64,000 nucleotides of DNA from Labilithrix sp. (GCA_019637175.1 JAHBWD010000020.1:62001-126000); one strand, 5' to 3'; shown: positions 8,589-19,726, numbered from the stretch's first letter. A program made the numbers and translations. The notes: generated from the sequence alone by a model not told the origin.

Positions 8589-9521
8589 TCAGCGAACGGG
8601 AGCCTGCGTCGTCACGCCCGCGCCGTACCAGGCCCCGATCCCGCCGTCGACCGTGAGCGTCTTGACCACGACCGAGCTGCCGTTGGTCATGTCGATCTCG
8701 ATGATGCGACCGTTGTCGGAGAAGCCGTAGCCCTTGCCCGCCCAGTAGCCGAAGCCGAAGAGATCGGTCTCGTTGGTGCTGCCGATGATGCGCTTGATCG
8801 CGCCCTTCTCGGGATCGACCTCGGCGAGCAGATCGATCGGCCCCGCGTCGGCGAGCTGGTACTTGACGGTGGCGTACGCTTTGTTGCCGTCCTGGATGAG
8901 CGAGATGATGTCGCCCGACGACTTGTACTTGATGATCGAGCCCGTGTTCAGATCGCCGAGGCGCGTCATCGCGCCCGTGGTCGTGTCGATGCGCACGTAC
9001 TGATCCGAGATCACCGACCCCTCGGCGGGCGCGTAGCCCACGAGCGCTTCCTTCGCCGGATCGACGGTGCCCGCCGGGACGAACGAAAGCGAGTTGGGGT
9101 AGCTGCCGAGCGCGATCTGATTGCACGTCGCCGTGATCGGATCGACGCTCAAGAAGCGGCTGAACGTCGTGGCGTACATGCCGCCGGTGCGATCGACCGC
9201 GATGTCGATGACGACCTCGCCGTTGTTGAGGCAGCTGAACTTGCCGATGAGGGTGAGGTTCCGCGAGAGCGGCTCGAAGAGATAGAGCGTGTCGGTGGTG
9301 TGCGCGTAGACGCGACCCTCCGACGGCCCGCTGTCTTCGGGATCGGGCGGCGGTGCGTCGTTTGCGCGCCCCGTGTCGCGCGATCGGCCGCCGTCGAGCA
9401 CGCCGTCGTCGGGCAGACGGGCGGGATCGCGCGGATCGTCGCTGCACGCGGCGACGAGCCCGAGCGCGCAAGTGGTGGTGAGGGCGAGCCAGAGCGAGAA
9501 GCGACGGTGAAGAAGGCGCAT
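8589..9521 (-). CDS. hypothetical lipoprotein, beta-propeller-like
   Basis: About 310 residues. The N-terminus is a lipoprotein signal peptide with LVAAC. A Pro/Asp-rich stretch follows, then repeated blocks such as VYAHTTDTLYLFEP, ITATCNQI, VDPEKGAIKRI and NGRIIEIDM that read like blades of a beta-propeller (compare DUF4394-type proteins). It is likely anchored in the envelope, and no catalytic residues are evident. The ATG at 9521 is preferred because TATTCT at 9533-9538 (minus strand) ends 11 nt upstream. An in-frame ATG at 9530 adds three residues. Confidence 0.78.
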   Translation of the reverse strand: MRLLHRRFSLWLALTTTCALGLVAACSDDPRDPARLPDDGVLDGGRSRDTGRANDAPPPDPEDSGPSEGRVYAHTTDTLYLFEPLSRNLTLIGKFSCLNNGEVVIDIAVDRTGGMYATTFSRFLSVDPITATCNQIALGSYPNSLSFVPAGTVDPAKEALVGYAPAEGSVISDQYVRIDTTTGAMTRLGDLNTGSIIKYKSSGDIISLIQDGNKAYATVKYQLADAGPIDLLAEVDPEKGAIKRIIGSTNETDLFGFGYWAGKGYGFSDNGRIIEIDMTNGSSVVVKTLTVDGGIGAWYGAGVTTQAPVR

Positions 9522-9592
9522 GGCGCTCATGGAGAATACGCTACGGGTGCGGGTCGAGCCATGGACCGCGCGCGCCCCAGCGGATCCGGGCA

Positions 9593-9621
9593 ACTTCGAA
9601 CTGGGTTACCCAGTTCGAAGT
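9593..9621. promoter_or_regulatory. 29-bp near-perfect palindrome in a divergent intergenic region
   Basis: The left arm ACTTCGAACTGGGT and right arm ACCCAGTTCGAAGT are perfect 14-bp complements around a single T. It lies between the divergent genes starting at 9521 (minus) and 9681 (plus). Position and symmetry fit a dimeric repressor operator, and a hairpin in RNA is the alternative. Confidence 0.5.
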
Positions 9622-9680
9622 CGCGCCCCGCGCGGCCGAGTGACGCGCTGTCGGGCTCGCGAGCGGTGCTAGAGAAGAGG

Positions 9681-10166
9681 ATGCGCTCGTGGATGGTCAG
9701 CGCGCTCGCGTTCGTGTCGGCGACGGCGTGCGCCCCTCACGCGGCGCGCAGCGTGGCGAACGGCGAGCTCGGGCCGCTCCCGCCCGACACCGCGCAGGTC
9801 TGCGTCGTGCGCCCGTCCGCGACGGCGAGCGCGCGCGCGATGCCGGTGCGCGACAACGGGCGCCTCGTCGGCGCCACGCGAGGCGCGACGTACTTCTGCT
9901 ACCTCGCCGCGCGCGGCCTCCACCAGATCACGTCGGACGACGACGACACCGGCCCGCAGTTTCTCCGCGCCGAGGCGGGGCGGCGCTACTGGCTGCATCA
10001 AGACGTCGTCGAGCTCGGCGGCGACGTGCACGCGCACCTCGACTGGATCGAGGAGCCGGCGGCGCTCGAGATGGTCGACGCGTGCGAGGCGCGGGTGCGC
10101 GTGGCCGTTCCCGGCCACGACGACAACCCTTCCGCGCTCCCGATCGCGCCGGCGAAGCGGATGTGA
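9681..10166 (+). CDS. hypothetical exported protein, small lipoprotein-like
   Basis: A 161-residue protein with a short signal sequence ending ATAC (probable lipoprotein). Two Cys lie in the first half of the mature part (VCVV, YFCY). The sequence GARGLHQITSD-like core and the WLHQDVVELGG segment resemble small periplasmic proteins of the DUF2846 type, whose role is unknown; this match is by impression only. TAGAGA at 9670-9675 ends 5 nt before the ATG. The stop codon abuts the stop of the convergent FKBP gene with no intervening base. Confidence 0.72.
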   Translation: MRSWMVSALAFVSATACAPHAARSVANGELGPLPPDTAQVCVVRPSATASARAMPVRDNGRLVGATRGATYFCYLAARGLHQITSDDDDTGPQFLRAEAGRRYWLHQDVVELGGDVHAHLDWIEEPAALEMVDACEARVRVAVPGHDDNPSALPIAPAKRM

Positions 10167-10493
10167 TCAGCCGACGCCGAGCAGCTCGACTTCGAAGATC
10201 AGCGTCGAGCCCGGCGGGATGACCGGCGGGAAGCCCCGATCGCCGTAGGCCATCTCCGGCGGGATGGTGAGCTTGCGCACGCCGCCGATCTTCATCCCGG
10301 CGACGCCCTTGTCCCAGCCCTTGATCACCTGGCCCTTGCCGAGCTCGAACGAGAAGCCTTTGCCCCTATCGCGAGAGCTGTCGAACTTGCTGCCGTCGGT
10401 GAGGGTGCCGACGTAGTGCACGGTCACCTTCTGCCCCGCCGTCGCCTCCGCGCCGCTCCCGATCTTGATGTCCTCGATCTGTAGGTCGCCCAT
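10167..10493 (-). CDS. FKBP-type peptidyl-prolyl cis-trans isomerase
   Basis: A 108-residue single-domain FKBP. Conserved elements are VHYVGTLTDGSKFDSS, F-E-L-G-K-G-Q-VIKGWDKG, the G-G-x-R-x-L-T-I-P strand and the AYGDRG flap, ending in L-I-F-E-V-E-L. Size and motif content match cytosolic FKBP12-like isomerases that speed proline isomerisation in folding proteins. There is no signal peptide. The ATG at 10493 is the first in-frame start before the conserved domain, with AAGGGAG about 13 nt upstream as a weak ribosome binding site and a TAGAGT -10-like element further up. Confidence 0.94.
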   Translation of the reverse strand: MGDLQIEDIKIGSGAEATAGQKVTVHYVGTLTDGSKFDSSRDRGKGFSFELGKGQVIKGWDKGVAGMKIGGVRKLTIPPEMAYGDRGFPPVIPPGSTLIFEVELLGVG

Positions 10494-10578
10494 CGGTGTC
10501 GCTACTCCCTTCCGGTCGACTCTATCAGCCTGCTCGAGGGAGCGGGAACGGTCGTTCCTCGTCGCGCGGCGATGATAT

Positions 10579-11367
10579 ATGCGGAGCGTGCGGTCCCCTC
10601 GCGAGCTCGACGCAGCTCGGTGCGCGCGCGCCCTCGCGACGGTCGCTCTCGGCCTCCTGCTCGCGTCGTGCGTTCTCGCGGTGTCTCCCGACACCTACGG
10701 AGAGCACTGTCGGTTCGCGGCCGAGACGACGCCGTGCGGGGCCTGTCTGCGCGAGCGATGCGAGGCGGCGATCGACGCGTGCTGCGGTGACGCGACGTGC
10801 GGCGCGATGCCGGACGTCGATCGGTGCTCGCGGGGAGAGGCCGATGCCTGCGAAGCGCTCGCGGCGCGTGCGTCCTCGTCGGACGTTCGTGAACGAGACG
10901 CCGGAGCCTGCATGACGGCGCGATGCGCCGCGGTGTGCCGGACGTTCGCCGGAACGAGCGCGACGACGTGCAGCGAGCCGGCAGGCGGCCGCGGCGCGAC
11001 GTGCAGCTGCAAGGTCGCGAGCGGCGCCGCGAACGACTTCGACTGCTCGCCGTCGACGTTCGTCGGCACCGTGTGCTGCGCGCCTCTCTCGTGGCCGGCC
11101 GACGGTCAGGAGTGCACGTGCCAGCCGCTCGGCTGCAGCGCGACGCCGGAGGGCTGCTTCTGCCAGCTCTCCTTCACGCCGCCCGAGTCGCAGTCTTGCC
11201 AGGCCGACAAGTGCTGCCAGAGCGACGACAGCGATCAGTGCGCGTGCCGCGGGCGCTGCTTCGAACGCGAGCACGAAGTGCCTCGATGCGCGGCGCTGCC
11301 GCTCGAGACGGGAGCGGGCTGCCGGGCGGGGCAGAAGCGCGTCGAGAGCTGCTCGATCAGGAACTGA
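10579..11367 (+). CDS. Cys-rich hypothetical lipoprotein
   Basis: About 262 residues with a lipoprotein-like signal (LLLASC). The mature part contains more than thirty Cys in short patterns (CGACLRERC, ACCG, CSCK, ECTCQ, CFCQ, KCCQ, CACRGRC), implying a disulfide-bonded extracytoplasmic protein. No family is recognised. Similar Cys-rich lipoproteins are frequent in Polyangia genomes. A -10-like TGATAT at 10573-10578 overlaps the ATG, so the GTG at 10588 (codon 4) may be the true start. The stop codon abuts the stop of the convergent beta-helix gene. Confidence 0.75.
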   Translation: MRSVRSPRELDAARCARALATVALGLLLASCVLAVSPDTYGEHCRFAAETTPCGACLRERCEAAIDACCGDATCGAMPDVDRCSRGEADACEALAARASSSDVRERDAGACMTARCAAVCRTFAGTSATTCSEPAGGRGATCSCKVASGAANDFDCSPSTFVGTVCCAPLSWPADGQECTCQPLGCSATPEGCFCQLSFTPPESQSCQADKCCQSDDSDQCACRGRCFEREHEVPRCAALPLETGAGCRAGQKRVESCSIRN

Positions 11368-13206
11368 TCATCGGAACGGCGGCGCTTCGTACGGCGCGTC
11401 GCGGACCATGAGCTCCGTGCCTTCGAAGACGTTCGCGAAGAAAACGAGCTCGCCCGGAGCGGCGGTCGAAGGATCGGCGGGAGCGTCGACGATGTGGGCT
11501 TCGCCGAGGTGCACGCCGACCGGATTGCCGACGAAGCGCGTGTGCTTGACGATGCCGTCGCCGCCGACGAAGACGAGCGCCGCGTCTTGGCTCTTCCGGA
11601 CGAACGAGCCGTCGATCGTCACGCGGGCGTCGAAGGAGGCCACCGCGCTGCCGCCGTTCATCTCCGGCCCGACGCGCGTGAAGTCGACGATCGACTTCGA
11701 CATCGCGAGCTGACCGTTCTGCGCGGCGAGGACCGCGAGGTTCCGGCTGTAGACGATCGCGGAGGAGTCGAAGGTCGCGGTCGCGCCGTCCATGACGAGG
11801 AGGCCGATGCCCGCCGCCCCGAACTCGGGGTCGGTCATCGACATGCCGGGGAGCGTCTCGCTCACGAGCGATCGCGTGACCTGGAGACGCGATCCCTCGT
11901 TCGCCGAGACGAGCGCGTTCTCCTGAGCGTTCACGATGGCGGTGCCGTCGACCTCGGCGAGCCCGCCGCGGAGCGCCCAGATCGCGTTGCGCATGCCGTT
12001 GTTCGGCGCGAGGCCGCGGATCACCGAGCCCTTGGACGTGAGGAGCGAGCCGGCGTCGCCCGTCATCACGGCGGACACCGACTGGTGCTCGAGCGTCGTC
12101 TCGTCCCACGTGACGCGCCCCCCTTCGATGATCTTCGAGAGCGGGCGATCGAGCTCCACGCCCGACTGTCGTACGGTGCTCCGCTTCATCTCGAGGTGGC
12201 CGCCCTTCGCGCCGGCCGTAGCCTCGATGCCGGGGAGATCGCGCCCGGTGAGGGCGAGGACGGCGCCGCGGAAGAGCACCGCGCTCTCGTCGACGAGGTT
12301 GTGGGCGTCGGAGAACGTCATGAAGAGCGTGGCGGAGGGCGTGTTGCCTTCGTAGCGCGCGACGGAGCGCCGGAGGGCGAGCTCGGTGCCCTTGTCGTAG
12401 GCGGACGAGACGGTCGTGTAGCCGCGGATCTCGCCGTCCTCGAAGACGAGCGCTCCGCCCTGCTGCGCGTTCAGCGCGGATCCGCTCTTGCCGGTCGCTT
12501 CGAGCACGCTCTTCGAGACGTGGACCTTCGCCTCCCCGCTCGTGATGCCGAGCTGCGCGTTGCGGACGATGATCTTCGTCGCGGTCACCTCGGCGCCCCA
12601 CGAGGCGACGATCCCCGCGGTGAAGCCTTCGATCGTGAGCGATCGAAGCGAGACCTTCTTCACGTCGGTCACGAAGACGCCGCGCTGGCCGCCGCCTTTG
12701 AGGATCACCTTCGACGCGCACCGGCCGACGATCGAGAGATCCCGCGGGACCTCGAAGCCCGCGTACGTTCCGGAGTCGAGCGCGATCGTGCTGCCCGCGC
12801 GCGCGTTCGCGAGGGCCGCGGCGAGCGACGCGTCGTCGGTGACGACGGTGGCGCCCGGCGGAGGAAACGCGGCGTTGCAGTCGTCGAGAGCGACGCACGA
12901 CGCGTCGCCGAGCGTCGCGCTCGCGGCGCCCGCGCACGCCGCCGCCGAGGTCACCGCCGAGCATCCCCAACCGCTCTCCGACGTCGCGAAGCCCAAAGCG
13001 CACGACGAAGGGCCGACCGCCCCGCACGCCGACGACTCGAGCGAAGGCATCGTCCCGGCAGCGCACTCCTCGGCAGGATCCTTGGACGGGGCCGCGACCG
13101 GCGCGCCTTCAGCCGTGACGACCTCGGTCGTGCACGCGCCACCGGTCAGGGCGAGAGCGAGGAGCGCGAGGGCGGAGGAGCAGCGCACGGCCGTGCTGTA
13201 GCACAT
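11368..13206 (-). CDS. right-handed parallel beta-helix lipoprotein
   Basis: A 612-residue exported protein. After a lipobox (GGAC), residues 110-590 show the regular short repeats of a parallel beta-helix (for example VTDDASLAAAL, SIVGRCASKVILKG, VSLRSLTIEGF, LRRSVARYEGN, VTWDETTLEHQ). Such folds occur in polysaccharide lyases, NosD-like proteins and adhesins. No catalytic signature is visible, so binding or a structural role is equally possible. The ATG at 13206 gives a polar start MCYSTAVR. The GTG at 13188 would give a cleaner signal peptide and sits 6 nt after a TACAGC element, so it may be the true start. Confidence 0.82.
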   Translation of the reverse strand: MCYSTAVRCSSALALLALALTGGACTTEVVTAEGAPVAAPSKDPAEECAAGTMPSLESSACGAVGPSSCALGFATSESGWGCSAVTSAAACAGAASATLGDASCVALDDCNAAFPPPGATVVTDDASLAAALANARAGSTIALDSGTYAGFEVPRDLSIVGRCASKVILKGGGQRGVFVTDVKKVSLRSLTIEGFTAGIVASWGAEVTATKIIVRNAQLGITSGEAKVHVSKSVLEATGKSGSALNAQQGGALVFEDGEIRGYTTVSSAYDKGTELALRRSVARYEGNTPSATLFMTFSDAHNLVDESAVLFRGAVLALTGRDLPGIEATAGAKGGHLEMKRSTVRQSGVELDRPLSKIIEGGRVTWDETTLEHQSVSAVMTGDAGSLLTSKGSVIRGLAPNNGMRNAIWALRGGLAEVDGTAIVNAQENALVSANEGSRLQVTRSLVSETLPGMSMTDPEFGAAGIGLLVMDGATATFDSSAIVYSRNLAVLAAQNGQLAMSKSIVDFTRVGPEMNGGSAVASFDARVTIDGSFVRKSQDAALVFVGGDGIVKHTRFVGNPVGVHLGEAHIVDAPADPSTAAPGELVFFANVFEGTELMVRDAPYEAPPFR

Positions 13207-13264
13207 CGCCCCACACGTGCCAGGCCCGGGCGTTCGGGGACGCGCGGCGCTGTCGCCGCGCGGC

Positions 13265-15994
<2,730 letters not shown>

Positions 15995-16004
15995 GGGGGC
16001 ACGG

Positions 16005-16010
16005 ACTATA
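16005..16010 (-). promoter_or_regulatory. -10-like TATAGT before acnA
   Basis: Read on the minus strand, TATAGT ends 10 nt before the acnA ATG at 15994. Confidence 0.45.
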
Positions 16011-16047
16011 GGCGCGGCCCCGGCCGCGCGGCAATGGCGGCGCCCGT

Positions 16048-16416
16048 TCAGCGGCCACGCAGCGCCGCGGCGACGAGACGCGCGGCCAGGTCTTCGACGC
16101 TCTCTTCGCCCGTCTTCTCGAGGAGACGCGCACGCTCGGTGTCGAACGTCGTGCGCGAGATGCCCGCGCGCGCGAGGTACTCGCGCCTCCTCCCGCCGCG
16201 GACGAACCAGTCGACGATCGAGGTCTCCCGCGCGGAGAGCCCCAGCTCTTCGGCCGCGCGCCTGACGATGCCTTCGAAGGGATCGCGAGACGCGCGGTCG
16301 ATCCGGTCGAGCGTGTGGTGAAGGAGCCTGACGAGGTTCCCTCCCTTCAGGATCAAGTCCGCGTCGAGGACACGCGCAGCGTTGACGAGATCACAATGGT
16401 CGTTCCCGGTGATCAC
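16048..16416 (-). CDS. truncated response-regulator-like helix-turn-helix protein
   Basis: 122 residues from a GTG. The C-terminal part (about 55-118) is a LuxR-like helix-turn-helix: ELGLSARE, YLARAGISRTTFDTERARLL and a final helix. The N-terminal 35 residues (ITGNDHCDLVNAARVLDADL, then ILKG) look like the last third of a phospho-receiver domain (beta4, alpha4, beta5 with the conserved Lys). Reading upstream, the same frame stays open for about 40 codons to a TGA near 16545 and remains coding-like (SYARRAANAATAVLA), but contains no start codon and no receiver Asp. The gene is probably the remnant of a full regulator. Whether the remnant is expressed is unknown. Confidence 0.55.
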   Translation of the reverse strand: MITGNDHCDLVNAARVLDADLILKGGNLVRLLHHTLDRIDRASRDPFEGIVRRAAEELGLSARETSIVDWFVRGGRRREYLARAGISRTTFDTERARLLEKTGEESVEDLAARLVAAALRGR

Positions 16417-16701
16417 GGCTAAGACCGCTGTTGCCGCGTTTGCCGCGCGGCGAGCGTACGACTGCGCCGACGCTATCGCTCCGCAACCCGGCGGCGGCGA
16501 TCCCGCTTGCCATCCCCTCGTCCAGCGAGAGCTCGCCCGTCAGCAAAGAGACCTATCGCAGATAAGCATTGCTCCATATGTTCCTGATTCGTCGCTTATC
16601 GAGACCCTGCGCGCGCGGTCCGAGGTCGAGTCGCAGGACTTCGACAGACTCTCGAGTTGATTGCGGCTGAGCTGAGCGACGTTGTCAAAGAAGGTCACCC
16701 G
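16417..16701. other. 285-bp interval holding possible remnant of the regulator's N-terminus
   Basis: No complete gene is supported. On the minus strand the frame of the truncated regulator continues without a start codon, and a neighbouring frame carries a coding-like stretch (LLTGELSLDEG, then ASGIAAAGLRSD) over about 16450-16545. An ancestral frameshift or deletion would explain both. AAGGT at 16691-16695 is the likely ribosome binding site for the next plus-strand gene. Confidence 0.35.
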
Positions 16702-18072
16702 ATGCATGAGCGAACCAAGAGCGTCGCACTCGTGGGCGCCATTGCATGCGCGGCCACGGCTGCCGTCCTCGCCTGCGGCGGTTCCTCGAACGACCGCGAC
16801 CAAGCAGAAGCCGGTGCCACACGCGACGCGAACGAGCCTCTCGACGGCGGCCCATCGGACGGCGGCGCGGATGCCCGTCGCGCGACCTGCACCCAGAAAT
16901 CGCGCGTCGACATGGACGGGAGCGCAGACGAGGCGATCGCGTTCGCCGCGACCGCGAGCGGCTCGAAGGTCCTCGCCGTGTGGGGTGACGCCCCGACGAG
17001 GGACGGAGGCCCGCGTCTCCACGCGCGGATGTTCGACGGCACCTCGTGGCTCGAGCAACTCGACGTCGGCTCCTTCTCGAGAGGCGGCCCGCTCACGCTG
17101 GTCGCAGACGACGCAGGCGGCGGTTACGCGCAGTGGAGCGATCTCGTCGGAGGACGGCGCGCGCTGTTCGACTTCGACGCCGGAGCCTTCGACGCAGAGG
17201 CGCTCCCGATCCCGCCAGGCACGCGCGGCGCGGACTTGGTCGCCTTCCCTGCGGGAGCGATCTCTGCGTATCCCGCGGAGGCGGGCGTCGTCGCACAAGC
17301 GTGGAACGCGGGCGCAGGGGTGTGGGAAGACACGGCGCTCGACGTCCCTCGCGTCCCTCGCGTCCACGTTCAGCTCGCCGAGAACGGGACAGGACACGTC
17401 GGCGCGCTCGTCGCGTTCACTGACCGAGGCTACGGCTATCTCGCGCTCTCCGTCTACGACGGCAGCTCCTGGTCGGCGACCGCGGTGATGGAGCGCCCGA
17501 TGTCCGTGATCGGCGACCGCTTTCGGATCGGGCTCATGCCCGACGACACCATCCTGCTCCTCTGGCCCGACGAAGGCGTCACCGTATTGCGCGTCGATCC
17601 GAAGGTCCCTCGCGGGAGCCAGCTCGGAGCCCTGCAGACGCTCGACACGAGAGTGCCGCCCGGTATCGCGCTGATTTCGGAGATCGTCGTCGACGCTCAG
17701 GGCCGCGCGACCGTCGTGTGGATGGAGCGCCGCACGTCGGACGAGGTCACGATCATGGTGAGCCGAAACGCCGGCGCGGGTTGGAGCGCTCCCCGCGCGC
17801 TCGGCGCTGTGAACCACCTCGTCGGGTTGGGGCTCGATGCGTCGTCCAACGTCGTCATGCTCGCGATGGCGAGGGCAGGGCGTCTCGTGTTCTTCCGTGG
17901 CGACGCGGCGGCCGACGCATGGACGATGCTCGACGCTGACATGTCTGCGAGCGCGAGCCAGCTCGACGGACGGTCGATGCGCTTGGTGTTCCTCCCTGAC
18001 GGCAGCATTTCGATCGTCTCGCTCGGCTTGCTACCAGCCGGCGGCGTCTACTCCTTCTCTTGTCGGTTGTGA
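16702..18072 (+). CDS. hypothetical lipoprotein, probable beta-propeller
   Basis: 456 residues with a lipoprotein signal ending AVLAC. An Asp/Gly-rich linker follows, then repeated blocks of about 45-50 residues with the pattern G-x-x-x-A-x-W (LAVWGDAPT, YAQWSDL, TVVWMERR) and alternating RV/SA-DG turns. This resembles BNR/FG-GAP-like propeller proteins of myxobacterial envelopes. A single C-terminal Cys (SFSCRL) may pair with Cys71 (ATCTQK). The ATG at 16702 follows AAGGT with 6-nt spacing. No enzymatic motif is seen. Confidence 0.8.
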   Translation: MHERTKSVALVGAIACAATAAVLACGGSSNDRDQAEAGATRDANEPLDGGPSDGGADARRATCTQKSRVDMDGSADEAIAFAATASGSKVLAVWGDAPTRDGGPRLHARMFDGTSWLEQLDVGSFSRGGPLTLVADDAGGGYAQWSDLVGGRRALFDFDAGAFDAEALPIPPGTRGADLVAFPAGAISAYPAEAGVVAQAWNAGAGVWEDTALDVPRVPRVHVQLAENGTGHVGALVAFTDRGYGYLALSVYDGSSWSATAVMERPMSVIGDRFRIGLMPDDTILLLWPDEGVTVLRVDPKVPRGSQLGALQTLDTRVPPGIALISEIVVDAQGRATVVWMERRTSDEVTIMVSRNAGAGWSAPRALGAVNHLVGLGLDASSNVVMLAMARAGRLVFFRGDAAADAWTMLDADMSASASQLDGRSMRLVFLPDGSISIVSLGLLPAGGVYSFSCRL

Positions 18073-18132
18073 CCGTCGTGGAGCTCGTCTTTGGGCGAGC
18101 CGTAGGCGTACGCGCGACGATCGAGGTTGTGC

Positions 18133-18138
18133 TACACT
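18133..18138 (+). promoter_or_regulatory. -10-like TACACT before the toxin-antitoxin pair
   Basis: TACACT ends 7 nt before the ATG at 18146. Confidence 0.45.
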
Positions 18139-18145
18139 ACTCAGC

Positions 18146-18478
18146 ATGACCGTCGAGCCGAAGGGCGCACCGAAGAAGAGTCGGCGGAGTCGGCGGCCGG
18201 GAGCCACGGAGACGTTCAGCGTCTCGGTCGATCGCAAGACGAAGCTGCGGCTCAAGACGCTCGCCAGGGCCCGTCACGGCGGGAACGTCTCGGCGTTGAT
18301 CACCGAGCTCGCGCTCGAAGGAGAGCGGCACGCTGCGTTCGAGAGGGCGTGGCAGTGGTACGGCGGGCCCGAGCCGACGGCCGACGAGCTCGCCGCGCTC
18401 CGGGCCGAGTGGGAAGGAGGTTGGAAGCTCGCGCGGAAAGCGAGAGCGAAGCGATCGAAACGAAGGACCGCGGCGTGA
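18146..18478 (+). CDS. putative antitoxin partner of the PIN-domain protein
   Basis: 110 residues. Basic ends flank a central helical part. ETFSVSVDRKTKLRLKTLAR followed by NVSALITELALEGER (about 28-66) resembles a ribbon-helix-helix DNA-binding motif: one beta strand and two helices. The C-terminal part (WYGGPEPTADELAALRAEWE) could wrap the toxin. Overlap of its stop with the toxin start (GTGA) is typical of VapBC-type operons, in which the antitoxin binds both its promoter and the PIN nuclease. No symbol is given, as the antitoxin family is uncertain. Confidence 0.75.
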   Translation: MTVEPKGAPKKSRRSRRPGATETFSVSVDRKTKLRLKTLARARHGGNVSALITELALEGERHAAFERAWQWYGGPEPTADELAALRAEWEGGWKLARKARAKRSKRRTAA

Positions 18479-18861
18479 CCGCCGCCGGCTTGACGTTCGA
18501 TACGGGCGTGCTCATCGCGCTCGAGCGGCGCCAGCAGCGCGCGTGGAGCATCTATCGCGCGGCACGCGCGAGCAAGGTCCGCGTCTCCGTCCCGACCCCC
18601 GTGATCGCCGAGTGGTGGCGTGGGCGCACCGACGCGCGTGAGCACGTGAAGAGCGGCCTGACCATCGAGGCGCTGTCCGAGACCGTCGCCGATCTCGCCG
18701 GCGAAGCGCTCGCGAAGGTGCGAGGCGCGAGCGTCGTCGACGCCGTCGTCATGGCCTCGGCCGCCCTCCACGGCGACGTCGTCTACACGAGCGACGTCCA
18801 CGATCTCGAGCGCCTTCGGAGCTTCTTCCCCTCCGTTCGCGTGCTCTCCGTTCGAGCCTGA
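18475..18861 (+). CDS. PIN-domain ribonuclease toxin (VapC-like)
   Basis: 128 residues starting at a GTG that overlaps the antitoxin stop by 4 nt. The four acidic residues of a PIN nuclease are in place: Asp9 (FDTGVLIALE), Glu46 (VIAEWW), Asp89 (VVDAVVMASA) and Asp107 (TSDVHDL). VapC toxins cut specific RNAs such as tRNA or 23S rRNA when freed from their antitoxin. With the complete acidic set it should be active. It ends the operon, and the Uma2 gene faces it. Confidence 0.87.
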   Translation: MTAAGLTFDTGVLIALERRQQRAWSIYRAARASKVRVSVPTPVIAEWWRGRTDAREHVKSGLTIEALSETVADLAGEALAKVRGASVVDAVVMASAALHGDVVYTSDVHDLERLRSFFPSVRVLSVRA

Positions 18862-18964
18862 GCACGAGATCGAGGCCGAGCGCCAGTGACGCGTAGCGGC
18901 CCCCATGGGCACCACCTCGGTCCGGGCTCGTCCGCTCGCGGCGCCCTGCGCGCGCCGCCCGAGA

Positions 18965-19543
18965 TCAGAGTCGCGGCTCCTCCGCCGCTTCGTAGAGCTC
19001 GCGAACGTCGAGGCTCGCTCCGACCGACGCGAGGCTCGCTCGCTCTCCCTCGCGGGAGACGACGTGCGCCCACGTCTGATCCTCCGCGCGCGTCCACACT
19101 TCGACCGCGCGCTCGGTCGAAGAGACGAGGACGTACTGGCGAAGCGAGGGCATTCGCTTGTAATGCTCGAACTTGTCGCCCCGATCGTAGGGTTCAGTGC
19201 TCGGGCTGAGCACCTCGACGATCAACGTCGGGTTGGTGACGGCGTGCGGGTCGTCGGGATCGCGTTCGCGTGGACCGCAGACGACGGTGACGTCCGGATA
19301 GGTCGCGAGGCCGGTGTCGAGGACGCGAACGCGAAGATCGGAGTCGTGCGCCCGACATCGGCCGCCTCGAAGCTGAGAGAACAGCAAGCCGATCACCGCG
19401 GCGGAGAGCGCGGCGTGCTCGGGCGTGCCGCCCGCCATGCCGTAAATCTGGCCGTCGAGGTACTCGTGCTTCACGTTGCTCGAAGCCTCGAGCGCGAGGT
19501 ACTCGGCCCGGCTGTAGTGAACCCGATGCGCAGGCGCCGTCAT
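18965..19543 (-). CDS. Uma2 family (PD-(D/E)XK-fold) protein
   Basis: 192 residues with the Uma2 layout: N-terminal Y-S-x-x-E-Y-L (HYSRAEYLAL), EYLDGQIYGMAGGTPEH, a strand with DLRVRV, the Asp in YPDVTVVCG and the strand VEVLSPSTEPYDRGDKF with K-x-x-x-Y following. These match the restriction-endonuclease-like core (Asp, Glu-x-x-Ser, Lys). Uma2 proteins are very common in cyanobacteria and myxobacteria and their biological role is unsettled. CATACT at 19553-19558 (minus strand) ends 9 nt before the ATG. Confidence 0.9.
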   Translation of the reverse strand: MTAPAHRVHYSRAEYLALEASSNVKHEYLDGQIYGMAGGTPEHAALSAAVIGLLFSQLRGGRCRAHDSDLRVRVLDTGLATYPDVTVVCGPRERDPDDPHAVTNPTLIVEVLSPSTEPYDRGDKFEHYKRMPSLRQYVLVSSTERAVEVWTRAEDQTWAHVVSREGERASLASVGASLDVRELYEAAEEPRL

Positions 19544-19572
19544 CGCCCGATGAGTATGGCACCTCGCCTACG

Positions 19573-19593
19573 CCGTTCCAACCGGCGGAACGG
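19573..19593. terminator. hairpin in the Uma2-fumarase interval
   Basis: CCGTTCC (19573-19579) pairs with GGAACGG (19587-19593) around a 7-nt loop. Its role is unknown, and it may belong to the Uma2 upstream region rather than to termination. Confidence 0.3.
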
Positions 19594-19642
19594 AAGGACG
19601 GCACGGGCGCACCGATCGGTCCGTGCTCTCGAAAGGTCGCCG

Positions 19643-19673
19643 GGATCCGCGCGCGACACCCCGACGCGGATCC
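19643..19673 (-). terminator. hairpin downstream of fumC
   Basis: GGATCCGCG (19643-19651) pairs with CGCGGATCC (19665-19673) over 9 bp with a 13-nt loop, about 54 nt beyond the fumC stop on the minus strand. There is no U-run. Confidence 0.4.
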
Positions 19674-19726
19674 GGAAGAGGTTCGCGAGGGCCCACGTGC
19701 TCAGGACGCTCGGCGCTCGCACGAGA

